Shown: positions 1 through 6,474 of the stretch, piece after piece | Position numbering within the stretch: the first letter of the stretch is position 1 | Layout of the letters: each line of letters opens with the position of its first letter | NCBI GenBank assembly: GCA_937926515.1 | Contig: CALAZZ010000205.1 | Location: 1 to 14,412 of the forward strand | Direction of reading: 5' to 3' | Length of the DNA stretch: 14,412 nucleotides | Source of the DNA: an uncultured Bacteroidales bacterium | GTDB lineage: Bacteria; Bacteroidota; Bacteroidia; Bacteroidales; F082 | Position numbers and translations under genes: made by a program | The notes under the pieces: generated by a model | Database searches by the model: none | Seen by the model: the letters and a program-made list of their open reading frames with translations, nothing else | What the model was told of the DNA's origin: nothing

Positions 1-2
1 CG

Positions 3-599
3 CTGCCTCAAAACCAAGACAGGCTTGATTCGCTATTTAACCTATTCAAAATGGGACAATGGGCACTGCCTAAAAATGAAATCTACCAGCTGGGTTTCAG
101 ACTTGGAAAGCAACTACAACTTGAAAAATTGTTTTGTGTGGACGACCCCGGCAGGCATTATGAAAATGTGTGGGAAATTTTTGGCGACAGTGCCAGGCTC
201 TCCGCGTTTGAATACCATTACTTCAATACTCCTGACACAGCCTATCTTCAACATAATCAGCCTGAAAAAGTATCAAGTATTATCAGTACCCTTATAAATT
301 CAAACGATCCTGAGGTTATCAGAAATGGGCTTTCCATTTACCTTCTACGATTGTTCAAATATGAAGAATCACCAGGCGACTTTGTTGGAGTGGATTTCGA
401 AAGTGGAAGATGGTTCAACAGAAACCTTCGGATATTCAGAAACATTCAACGGATCAATCCAAATACTGATGATCGCATTTTATTGATCATTGGAAGCGCA
501 CACCTCAATCTGCTGAATTATTTTTTTGAAATATCTGAGGAGTTTGAACTGATATCACCCATCCCCTATTTGGATCAGTCACGCATGTATTTGGATTAA
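3..599 (+). CDS. DUF5694-like protein, 5' end outside window
   Basis: The reading frame is open from the first complete codon at position 3 to TAA at 597-599, so the gene starts upstream of the window and about 198 C-terminal codons are visible. The ATG at 51 is probably internal, because the frame is open before it and reads naturally (LPQNQDRLDSLFNLFKMGQW). Recognisable parts are NEIYQLGFRLGK near the start, a central helical region, the stretch RNLRIFRNI, and the C-terminal IIGSAHLNLLNYFFE followed by FELISP. This arrangement (an E-x2-QLGFRL helix, then a GxxH strand-loop) resembles the uncharacterised DUF5694 family, whose GxxH segment recalls TraB/GumN-type proteins. The biochemical role is unknown. 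It is on the same strand as the arginine genes but separated from them by a 305-nt region with its own promoter element, so it is probably not part of that operon. The family assignment is from memory of motif patterns and is moderate. Confidence 0.6.
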   Translation: MPQNQDRLDSLFNLFKMGQWALPKNEIYQLGFRLGKQLQLEKLFCVDDPGRHYENVWEIFGDSARLSAFEYHYFNTPDTAYLQHNQPEKVSSIISTLINSNDPEVIRNGLSIYLLRLFKYEESPGDFVGVDFESGRWFNRNLRIFRNIQRINPNTDDRILLIIGSAHLNLLNYFFEISEEFELISPIPYLDQSRMYLD

Positions 600-649
600 A
601 ACATCCGTTACATTCTCAAGGCACTGATAATCAATTTGAAAAAAAATGT

Positions 650-657
650 TATCTTTG
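650..657 (+). promoter_or_regulatory. Bacteroidetes-type -7 promoter element (TAnnTTTG)
   Basis: TATCTTTG is an exact match to the Bacteroidetes -7 consensus TAnnTTTG. No convincing TTG -33 element lies 19-21 nt upstream; the nearest, TTTG at 635-638, is too close. The expected transcription start is near 661-664, about 25 nt before the small leader ORF and about 240 nt before argB. It is the only exact match seen on this strand in the region between the DUF5694-like gene and argB. A six-base match occurs by chance several times in a window this size, so position is the main support. Confidence 0.5.
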
Positions 658-686
658 CCATCATCTAACAGAGAATAGATCCCAAT

Positions 687-761
687 ATGCGAAGATATAC
701 TTGTCACAAACATAGTATTCAACCGATTGCCAAGCGCGTAAAAGTGGTCATCGGGAATTAA
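687..761 (+). CDS. Candidate 24-codon leader peptide of arg operon
   Basis: ATG at 687 opens a 24-codon frame ending in TAA at 759-761. The peptide begins MRRYTCHKHS and ends AKRVKVVIGN. It has three Arg (two tandem at residues 2-3, codons CGA and AGA; one at 17), three Lys and two His, so a third of it is basic. It begins about 25 nt after the predicted transcription start, a normal distance for a Bacteroidetes gene, and stops 143 nt before argB. That placement suits a leader ORF used for ribosome-mediated control of the arginine genes, but the Arg content is modest and no intrinsic terminator with a U-tract was found between it and argB. It could also be a chance short frame. The rest of 600-904 holds the promoter at 650, overlapping short pairings around 807-852, and an AT-rich inverted repeat at 860-877. 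Confidence 0.35.
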   Translation: MRRYTCHKHSIQPIAKRVKVVIGN

Positions 762-859
762 TCCCTTCGTATTGCTGTATTCTCAATGCTTCTGCCTTAT
801 TGCTGGCTTGGAATTACCCAAACCTGATCATACCAAGGTAAAGGGGCGATCAAAACCAG

Positions 860-877
860 ATTAATACAGCTATTAAT
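860..877. promoter_or_regulatory. 18-bp inverted repeat upstream of argB (possible operator)
   Basis: ATTAATA-CAGC-TATTAAT is a perfect 7-bp inverted repeat around a 4-nt centre, ending 27 nt before the argB ATG. Its 18-bp length and AT-rich half-sites recall ArgR boxes, but the spacing of the half-sites does not match the classical TGAAT-N4-ATTCA form. As RNA it would make only a weak all-A-U stem. It may be an operator, a translation-control element, or chance in AT-rich DNA. Confidence 0.3.
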
Positions 878-904
878 AATTATCAGTAGAGTAAACAATT
901 AATT

Positions 905-1732
905 ATGACAAAAAAACCACTCCTGCTATTTAAATATGGTGGCAACGCAATGACAGATGATGATATTAAGATCAAGGTCTTGCAAAACATCACAGAGCTT
1001 AAGAAGTCCGGTTATGATGTTGTAATTGTTCATGGTGGCGGACCTTTTATCAGGCAAGAACTTGAGCGGGCAGGAATTCAATCAGAATTTATTGCAGGAC
1101 ACAGGGTAACGACTGAGCAAGCTTATTATTATGTGGCAATGGCACTTAAAGGTATTGTTAATTTCGATTTGGTAAGCATCATGAATCGACTTGGGAACAG
1201 GGCTGTAGGCATATCAGGTATTGATGGTAAATTAGTCACAGCTTCGAAACGAAAGCATCAAAGCATAGTAAATGGAAATGTAGTTGATGTCGACCTGGGT
1301 CGGGTTGGTGATGTGGATTCCATAAACCCTGAGTTGATCCATGTGTTGCTCCAGAGCAATTATATTCCTGTGGTTGCATGCCTTGCAGCAGATGAAGAAG
1401 GGAATGGTTACAATATTAATGGAGATATGTTTGCTGGTCACCTGGCCGGAGCGCTCAGGGCTGAACAATTCATTGTGCTTACAGATGTGGACGGAATCTT
1501 ACTGGATAAGGAGAACAAGGATTCAATCATTCATGAACTGAACTTAAGTGAGCTCGACGATCTATATAACAAAAAAGTAATTCAAGGAGGTATGATTCCC
1601 AAAGCAGATGCATGTAAACTTGCATTGCGCAAGGGAGCACAATCTGTCCGTATTATCAATGGAACCAAACCCGCACAAATCCCGTCCATAGCAAACAGTC
1701 AATCAACGGGTACATTAATCAGAAATAAGTAA
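905..1732 (+). CDS. argB: Acetylglutamate kinase (ArgB)
   Basis: A 275-residue amino-acid-kinase fold protein that phosphorylates N-acetyl-L-glutamate with ATP, the second step of ornithine synthesis, in the cytoplasm. Visible motifs are K10-YGGN (phosphate-binding Lys and glycines), VHGGG at 42-46, GHRVT at 65-69 (substrate Arg67), YNINGD at 169-174 (Asn170 and Asp174 equivalent to the catalytic-site Asn/Asp of E. coli NAGK), LTDVDG at 192-197, and GGMIPK ending at Lys233. The usual NAD of the YNINAD motif is NGD here. The ATG is fixed by an in-frame TAG at 887-889 with no start codon between, so there is no N-terminal extension: the first strand begins at about residue 5. This is the form expected of arginine-insensitive dimeric NAGKs rather than arginine-inhibited hexamers with an extra N-terminal helix. 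argD starts 10 nt downstream. No Shine-Dalgarno is visible. Confidence 0.96.
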   Translation: MTKKPLLLFKYGGNAMTDDDIKIKVLQNITELKKSGYDVVIVHGGGPFIRQELERAGIQSEFIAGHRVTTEQAYYYVAMALKGIVNFDLVSIMNRLGNRAVGISGIDGKLVTASKRKHQSIVNGNVVDVDLGRVGDVDSINPELIHVLLQSNYIPVVACLAADEEGNGYNINGDMFAGHLAGALRAEQFIVLTDVDGILLDKENKDSIIHELNLSELDDLYNKKVIQGGMIPKADACKLALRKGAQSVRIINGTKPAQIPSIANSQSTGTLIRNK

Positions 1733-1742
1733 GCACAAAACA

Positions 1743-2939
1743 ATGCAAGACGAATTAAATAAATCCTTTCAAGACATAGACAAAAAGCATTATCTGCAGG
1801 CCTTTAAGCGATATCCCATCACATTGGACCGAGGCGAAGGTTCGTTTGTATATGATGTAGATGGCAATAAGTACCTTGATGCACTGGGAGGTATAGCTGT
1901 AAATGGATTGGGACATTGTCACCCCGATGTTGTGACGGCCATACAAAATCAGGCAGCAAAACTCATGCACATTTCTAATTTCTATTTGAGTAAACCACAG
2001 GCTGAGCTTGCTGAAAAACTAGTTATACTTTCAGGTCTGGACCGTGTTTTTCTTACAAACAGTGGTGCTGAGTCCGTTGAAGGTGCTATTAAAATTGCAA
2101 GAAAATTTGCTCATAGCATTGGTCGTGGCGGTAAGATCATTTCGTTTGAAGGTTGCTTCCATGGGCGTACCATGGCAACTATCGCCACCGGAAAAAAACA
2201 AATGCAAGCAGGTTTTGATCCTATTCCACAAGGCTTTATGCAAATCCCATTCAATGACATTGATGCCGTGGAATCGTCAGTCAGCAATGATGTAGCCGCC
2301 TTTCTCATTGAACCCATACAGGGTGAGGGAGGCATCATTGAGGCTGATGTGGCATTTGTAAAAGAATTACACCGGATATGTGATGAGCAACAGATTGTAT
2401 TGATATTTGATGAGGTGCAAACAGGTATGGGCCGCACAGGAAAAATGTTTGCCAAAGATCATTTCGGTATAAACCCTGACATCATGTGCCTGGCCAAGTC
2501 ACTGGGTAGCGGGTTTCCAATAGGAGCCATTTTATCCACCGACAAAGTAAGTGGAGCCATTGAATTCGGTGATCATGGTACAACCTTCGGTGGCAATCCC
2601 CTGGCCTGTGCAGCTGCACTTGCTACAATAGAAACAATTGAATCAGAAAAACTTATCAATCAGGCTGCTGAAAAAGGCAATTGGCTAAGATCACAGATTA
2701 AAGCCATAGCCGCTCCCTGTATAACAGATATTCGCGGAAAAGGACTTATGATTGGCGTTGTTTTTGACTTCGATACAAAAATCCTCGTTCAGAAAATGCT
2801 TGAGCATGGAGTTCTGGCCAATGCCACTGCCGGAAATGTTTTACGCCTGGTCCCTGCATTGAATATCAACTATGATCAACTAAACCAATTGGTCGATGTT
2901 ATTAAACTGGCAATTAAGGAGGTAAAAAATCATGGATAA
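1743..2939 (+). CDS. argD: Acetylornithine aminotransferase (ArgD)
   Basis: A 398-residue class-III PLP aminotransferase that converts N-acetylglutamate semialdehyde and glutamate to N-acetylornithine and 2-oxoglutarate. The order of motifs is complete: NSGAES at 106-111 (phosphate binding), FHGRTM at 139-144, EPIQGEGG at 190-197, DEVQTGMGRTG at 223-233 (Asp223 contacts the PLP ring nitrogen), LAKSLGSGFPIGA with Schiff-base Lys252, and HGTTFGGNPL around 278-287. Length is typical. It follows argB by 10 nt, and its last 8 nt overlap the argC start. Related class-III enzymes act on succinylornithine, ornithine or GABA; the position between argB and argC makes the arginine role by far the most likely. 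Some ArgD proteins also serve lysine synthesis as DapC, which cannot be judged from this sequence. Confidence 0.95.
   Translation: MQDELNKSFQDIDKKHYLQAFKRYPITLDRGEGSFVYDVDGNKYLDALGGIAVNGLGHCHPDVVTAIQNQAAKLMHISNFYLSKPQAELAEKLVILSGLDRVFLTNSGAESVEGAIKIARKFAHSIGRGGKIISFEGCFHGRTMATIATGKKQMQAGFDPIPQGFMQIPFNDIDAVESSVSNDVAAFLIEPIQGEGGIIEADVAFVKELHRICDEQQIVLIFDEVQTGMGRTGKMFAKDHFGINPDIMCLAKSLGSGFPIGAILSTDKVSGAIEFGDHGTTFGGNPLACAAALATIETIESEKLINQAAEKGNWLRSQIKAIAAPCITDIRGKGLMIGVVFDFDTKILVQKMLEHGVLANATAGNVLRLVPALNINYDQLNQLVDVIKLAIKEVKNHG
2916..2923 (+). promoter_or_regulatory. Perfect Shine-Dalgarno for argC inside argD
   Basis: AAGGAGGT lies in the last argD codons (reading I-K-E-V), 8 nt before the argC ATG at 2932. 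It decides the argC start in favour of 2932 over the in-frame ATG at 2941, and implies direct initiation or re-initiation coupled to argD translation. Such a complete SD is unusual among genes of this lineage, and no other gene start in the window has one. Confidence 0.7.
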
Positions 2940-3972
2940 AATGAAAATAGCTATCGTTGGGGCAACAGGGTATACCGGTTCAGAGCTGGTACGATTGCTC
3001 TTGAATCATCCGGAAGTCAAAATTGATTTGATTACCTCTGAAACACATGCAGGCAATAAGTTTTCATCCGTTCATCCCTTCCTCGAACATATTGAAGATC
3101 ATAACTTAGTATCTGTTGATCAGCTTGAAGACCGGAGTATCGACCTGGTGTTTTTAGCTTTGCCACATGGTGTTTCGATGGATTATGTAAAACGTTTTAG
3201 GAATCAGTCATTTAAAATAATCGACCTGTCAGGAGATTTCAGATTAAGTAGTTCAGAAGTGTATTCTGAATGGTACAAAACAGAACACACCTATCCTGAA
3301 GGGTTCCATGAGGCTGTTTATGGGCTGCCCGAATTGTTTTCAGACCATATTAGGAAGGCCACCCTGGTTGCAAACCCCGGTTGTTTTCCAACCGCTGCTA
3401 TACTAGGAATTGCCCCCTTATTGTCTGCCGGCCTGGTCATGCCTGAACCAATTATTGTCGACTCTAAAACAGGAGTTACAGGTGCAGGTGTGAAGTCAAA
3501 GCCGGTGAATTTATTCTCTAATGTAAATGACAATTTCAAGGCTTATGGACTTAAGACACACCGGCATACCATTGAAATGGAAGAAATTCTTTCAGCCCTC
3601 AGTTCAGATAAAAATTCTACAATACAGTTTACCCCTCACCTACTCCCTGTTGACAGGGGGATTTTTTCAACCATTTATTTGAAACCTAAAAAGGATGTTT
3701 CGGAACATGCTATCAGATCTGAATTTAAGCGTTATTATAAGGATAAACCTTTTATCAGATTGCGCAGCCAGATCCCGGCAGTCAAAGATGTTAGAGGGAC
3801 CAATTACTGTGATCTTTTCACCACATATGATGAGCGTACAGGCCTAATCATTGTAATTAGCGTTATTGATAACCTTGTTAAAGGTGCTGCTGGCCAAGCC
3901 ATTCAAAATATGAACCTTATGCTCGGGCTAAACGAATCAGCAGGCCTAAACCAGATTCCGCTTAACCCATAA
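2932..3972 (+). CDS. argC: N-acetyl-gamma-glutamyl-phosphate reductase (ArgC)
   Basis: A 346-residue NADPH-dependent reductase that converts N-acetylglutamyl-5-phosphate to the semialdehyde, the third step of ornithine synthesis. The N-terminal Rossmann segment carries GATGYTGSELV at 10-20. The catalytic motif NPGCFPTA has Cys151. SGDFR lies at 100-104, and the active-site HRHTIEME begins at His210. SKTGVTGAG at 178-186 is also typical. Length fits the roughly 345-residue type I family. Its start overlaps argD by 8 nt, and a strong ribosome-binding site within argD supports translational coupling. A 13-nt gap leads to argJ. Confidence 0.96.
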   Translation: MDKMKIAIVGATGYTGSELVRLLLNHPEVKIDLITSETHAGNKFSSVHPFLEHIEDHNLVSVDQLEDRSIDLVFLALPHGVSMDYVKRFRNQSFKIIDLSGDFRLSSSEVYSEWYKTEHTYPEGFHEAVYGLPELFSDHIRKATLVANPGCFPTAAILGIAPLLSAGLVMPEPIIVDSKTGVTGAGVKSKPVNLFSNVNDNFKAYGLKTHRHTIEMEEILSALSSDKNSTIQFTPHLLPVDRGIFSTIYLKPKKDVSEHAIRSEFKRYYKDKPFIRLRSQIPAVKDVRGTNYCDLFTTYDERTGLIIVISVIDNLVKGAAGQAIQNMNLMLGLNESAGLNQIPLNP

Positions 3973-3985
3973 ATATTACAGAACG

Positions 3986-5206
3986 ATGACAGACATGATC
4001 AAAAACATAACCAACGTAAGAGGCATAACATGCTGGGGAGCGCATACGGGTGTCAAATCCATGCGCCGTGACCTGGCTATTATTTTTTCTGATAAACCGG
4101 CAAGCGCTGCCGCTGTTTTCACACAAAATAAAGTTCTTGCAGAACCACTTATTCTATCAAAAAAACATATATCCGACGGAAAGGCTCAGGCCATCGTAAT
4201 CAATGCAGGCAATGCCAATGCAGCAACAGGCGAACAGGGCCGACTTGGTGCCGAAGCCATGGCAACGACCCTGGCCGAGGAGCTTCAAATTGATAAGGAA
4301 TTGGTGTTGGTATCCTCCACCGGTGTTATCGGTCAGCCTTTTCCCACTGAAGATATTGTTAAAGGAATAAAGGAAAATGTAAAAAAATTGTCAAAAAGGT
4401 CAATGGCCGGATCATTTGTGGCCAATGCCATCCTGACCACTGATACTTTTCCCAAAGAGGGATTTGTCGAATTTGATGTTGACGGCCATGAAGTAAACAT
4501 GGGAGGTGTGGCCAAGGGTTCAGGAATGATTCATCCCAATATGGCTACGATGCTAGCCTTTATTGTCACCGACATCGCCATATCGCCTAAACTCTTAAAG
4601 GAAACAGTGAAGCAGGCTGTGGAAAATTCATTTAATATGATCACTGTTGATGGGGACACTTCTACCAATGATATGGTAGTGGTATTGGCCAATGGTATGG
4701 CGCGGAATGATATGCTCACCTCGGTAAAAGACAAAGGCTATGCAGCTTTCCGAAAAAATCTGGAAGAAATGATGGTGCACCTGGCTAAGCTGATCGTATC
4801 GGATGGTGAAGGAGCGTCAAAATTCATTGAGTATGAGGTAGTAAATGCTCCAAATATGGAGATTGCTCGTACTTTGATTCGAAAAATATCAGATTCAACC
4901 CTGGTTAAAACTGCCCTTTTCGGGCGAGATCCAAACTGGGGAAGGATCATTGCTGCAGCTGGTAATGCAGGTGTTGATTTCAACTATCAACATGTTGATC
5001 TATACCTGGGTACGGAAAAGGAATTGGTGAAGATGCTGAATAAAGGGGTCCCACAAGATTTTAACCTGAGCCAAATGAAGAAATTACTTAGAGAGGCGCA
5101 TCTTAAAGTAAAACTTGATCTAAATAATGGTAAAGCAAAGGCTAAAGGATGGGGATCTGATCTGACAACTGACTATGTCATGTTTAACTCGGTTTATACC
5201 ACATAA
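3986..5206 (+). CDS. argJ: Glutamate N-acetyltransferase / ornithine acetyltransferase (ArgJ)
   Basis: A 406-residue member of the self-cleaving ArgJ family. It moves the acetyl group from N-acetylornithine to glutamate, releasing ornithine and regenerating N-acetylglutamate; bifunctional members also use acetyl-CoA. Evidence includes GITCWGAHTGVK near the N-terminus, VINAGNANAATG at 71-82, the oxyanion-hole motif STGVIG at 111-116, and the cleavage site KGSGMIHPNMATML, where Thr188 is the autoprocessing and catalytic nucleophile. It also has DGDTSTND in the beta subunit and the ALFGRDPNWGRIIAAAG segment. Autocleavage before Thr188 should give roughly 20- and 24-kDa chains. With argB, argD and argC it completes a cyclic glutamate-to-ornithine pathway. 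Whether it is mono- or bifunctional cannot be told by eye. It is the last gene of the operon and converges on the patatin gene 42 nt away, with no strong intrinsic terminator seen. Confidence 0.95.
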   Translation: MTDMIKNITNVRGITCWGAHTGVKSMRRDLAIIFSDKPASAAAVFTQNKVLAEPLILSKKHISDGKAQAIVINAGNANAATGEQGRLGAEAMATTLAEELQIDKELVLVSSTGVIGQPFPTEDIVKGIKENVKKLSKRSMAGSFVANAILTTDTFPKEGFVEFDVDGHEVNMGGVAKGSGMIHPNMATMLAFIVTDIAISPKLLKETVKQAVENSFNMITVDGDTSTNDMVVVLANGMARNDMLTSVKDKGYAAFRKNLEEMMVHLAKLIVSDGEGASKFIEYEVVNAPNMEIARTLIRKISDSTLVKTALFGRDPNWGRIIAAAGNAGVDFNYQHVDLYLGTEKELVKMLNKGVPQDFNLSQMKKLLREAHLKVKLDLNNGKAKAKGWGSDLTTDYVMFNSVYTT

Positions 5207-5248
5207 TAGGTCAGCGTATTGAATTAATGAATTGCTAAATTGGTACGA

Positions 5249-6028
5249 TCATTTACCCAGTTTCGACTTGATCTCATCCATATGCTCCTCGCCTGCATGG
5301 TACCCTATTTCAAATATTTTGTCAGCCACATCAAAATCGAAAGTTCCATAGCTGCGCAATTCTTCAGGATCAATAATGACATCACATTGCTGCATCTGAT
5401 CCATCTCATTGTTGCGCACAACAATTCGCAAACAACGCTCACCAACCGACAGCATCGATTTGAACTCCTTATCCAGTTCGTCTGTATGGTTAGAGTTTAA
5501 GCCAATGATCATACGCTTGTCTTTTTTGATACATTCCACAGGCATATTGTTGGTCACTCCCCCATCCACATAGTAGTAATCACCAATTTTTGTCGGTACA
5601 AACAATATGGGTATGGAGGATGAAGCCACCACGGCATCATATAGGTTGCCCTGATGAATAATCTCATTAACCGCCTTATTAAGATTGGTTACAGAAACAT
5701 AAAGTGGGATATCCAGTTTGTCAAAAGTATCTGCTTTGACAAAGGATTGCAGTTGCTTTCGCAGCTGATCCAACGACCCAAAACCTCCCTTGAGTCCAAT
5801 CCAGGTATGCAGATTCCTGAATTCGGGAAGCTTAATGGCCTTAAGCATATCATCCGGCCTGACACCTGAAGCGTACATGGCTCCTACAATAGCACCCATG
5901 CTGGCTCCAGCGATGGCTTCGGGTTTAAGACCAGCTTCATCCAAGGCTTTCAAAAAACCCGCATGCATAATTCCCCTTGCACCGCCTCCGCTCAGAGACA
6001 ATCCAAAGCTTTTAAATTTTTTTGGCAT
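5249..6028 (-). CDS. Patatin-like phospholipase family protein (RssA-type)
   Basis: A 259-residue patatin-fold serine hydrolase. The oxyanion-hole motif GGGARG is at 14-19, the nucleophile elbow GASMG at 41-45 has Ser43, and the dyad Asp155 lies in the DGG motif (YYYVDGG). Ser-Asp dyad enzymes of this group hydrolyse lipid acyl esters. The short, single-domain form without signal peptide or transmembrane segment is like bacterial RssA/YlbK proteins, so a cytosolic or membrane-peripheral lipid hydrolase is likely; the natural substrate is unknown. The start is the ATG whose complement is at 6026-6028, just after the patatin-side arm of an intercistronic hairpin. It follows the cupin gene by 34 nt on the same strand and may be co-transcribed with it. 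Confidence 0.9.
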   Translation of the reverse strand: MPKKFKSFGLSLSGGGARGIMHAGFLKALDEAGLKPEAIAGASMGAIVGAMYASGVRPDDMLKAIKLPEFRNLHTWIGLKGGFGSLDQLRKQLQSFVKADTFDKLDIPLYVSVTNLNKAVNEIIHQGNLYDAVVASSSIPILFVPTKIGDYYYVDGGVTNNMPVECIKKDKRMIIGLNSNHTDELDKEFKSMLSVGERCLRIVVRNNEMDQMQQCDVIIDPEELRSYGTFDFDVADKIFEIGYHAGEEHMDEIKSKLGK

Positions 6029-6032
6029 TTTA

Positions 6033-6066
6033 CTGATTTTCCCGCTAAGTTAGCGAAAAAAATCAG
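6033..6066 (-). promoter_or_regulatory. Intercistronic hairpin between cupin and patatin genes
   Basis: The outer arms CTGATTTT (6033-6040) and AAAATCAG (6059-6066) pair over 8 bp. An internal loop (CC opposite AAA) separates them from an inner CGCTAA-G-TTAGCG palindrome at 6043-6055. In the cupin-to-patatin direction the cupin TGA stop lies within one base arm, and the patatin ATG begins 4 nt after the other arm. There is no U-tract after the stem in that direction, so it is not a standard terminator. It could control coupling between the two genes, protect or process the mRNA, or cause partial attenuation. The loop also contains TAACTTAG on the minus strand, a 7-of-8 match to the -7 promoter element. 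Confidence 0.6.
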
Positions 6067-6392
6067 GCCCTGATCATGGTGAGTATCATTTTAAATGAAT
6101 CAACAGCTTTCAGGGCATGAGGAATATTGGCTGGCATAATGATGCTTTCGTTCGATGACAATACATAGGGCTTTCCACCTATTGTGATCTCACATTTACC
6201 ATCGATCACTTGCACAAGTGCGTCAAACGGTGCACTGTGCTCCGAAAGCCCTTGTCCCTTGTCAAAAGCGAACAAAGTTACATTGCCTCTTTCCGTTTTT
6301 ACGACTTGCTTGCTAACCACTCCACCCGGGGCATAGTCGATTGCATCAGCAAAATTATATGTTGTAGAATGTTCAAACTTATTGATAATCAT
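6063..6392 (-). CDS. Small single-domain cupin protein
   Basis: A 109-residue protein of a single cupin barrel. The conserved core runs from GQGLSEHSAPFDALVQVIDG (46-65), corresponding to cupin motif 1, through the ITIGGK turn, to NESIIMPANIPHALKA (81-96), corresponding to motif 2. His52 and His92 are retained. The second His of the usual HxH pair is Ala54, and the position of the usual acidic ligand is Asp57, so metal binding may be altered or absent. No signal peptide is present, so it is cytosolic. Small cupins of this kind occur widely in anaerobic and facultative bacteria, and their function is not established. It lies between an outer-membrane barrel gene (82 nt upstream) and the patatin gene (34 nt downstream), all on the minus strand. 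Confidence 0.85.
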   Translation of the reverse strand: MIINKFEHSTTYNFADAIDYAPGGVVSKQVVKTERGNVTLFAFDKGQGLSEHSAPFDALVQVIDGKCEITIGGKPYVLSSNESIIMPANIPHALKAVDSFKMILTMIRA

Positions 6393-6432
6393 ATTTTAGA
6401 GTTTTAAATATTAGTGCTTTCAGTTAAATTAT

Positions 6433-6444
6433 CATGCAGGCATG
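6433..6444. promoter_or_regulatory. 12-bp palindrome upstream of cupin gene
   Basis: CATGC-AG-GCATG is a perfect 5-bp inverted repeat around a 2-nt centre, in the 82-nt gap between the barrel gene and the cupin gene, about 40 nt upstream of the cupin ATG. It is adjacent to ATTATCATGC (6428-6437), whose complement GCATGATAAT also occurs upstream of the TonB-dependent receptor. It could be a regulator site; function is unproven. Confidence 0.3.
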
Positions 6445-6474
6445 TAAGGGTCGAACTACACCTCATGTATTGCA

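Noticed and set aside
1584..1596. AAGGAGGT followed by ATG inside argB
   Set aside because: It encodes the conserved QGGMIP segment of the kinase, so an internal start there has no support.
2111..2455. 114-codon minus-strand frame within argD
   Set aside because: argD is fully intact here with all PLP motifs, and the antisense frame is Ser/Pro/Cys-rich shadow sequence.
5207..5248. Bidirectional terminator between argJ and the patatin gene
   Set aside because: Only a weak, bulged pairing of AGCG and TGCT ends is visible and there is no GC-rich stem with a U-tract.
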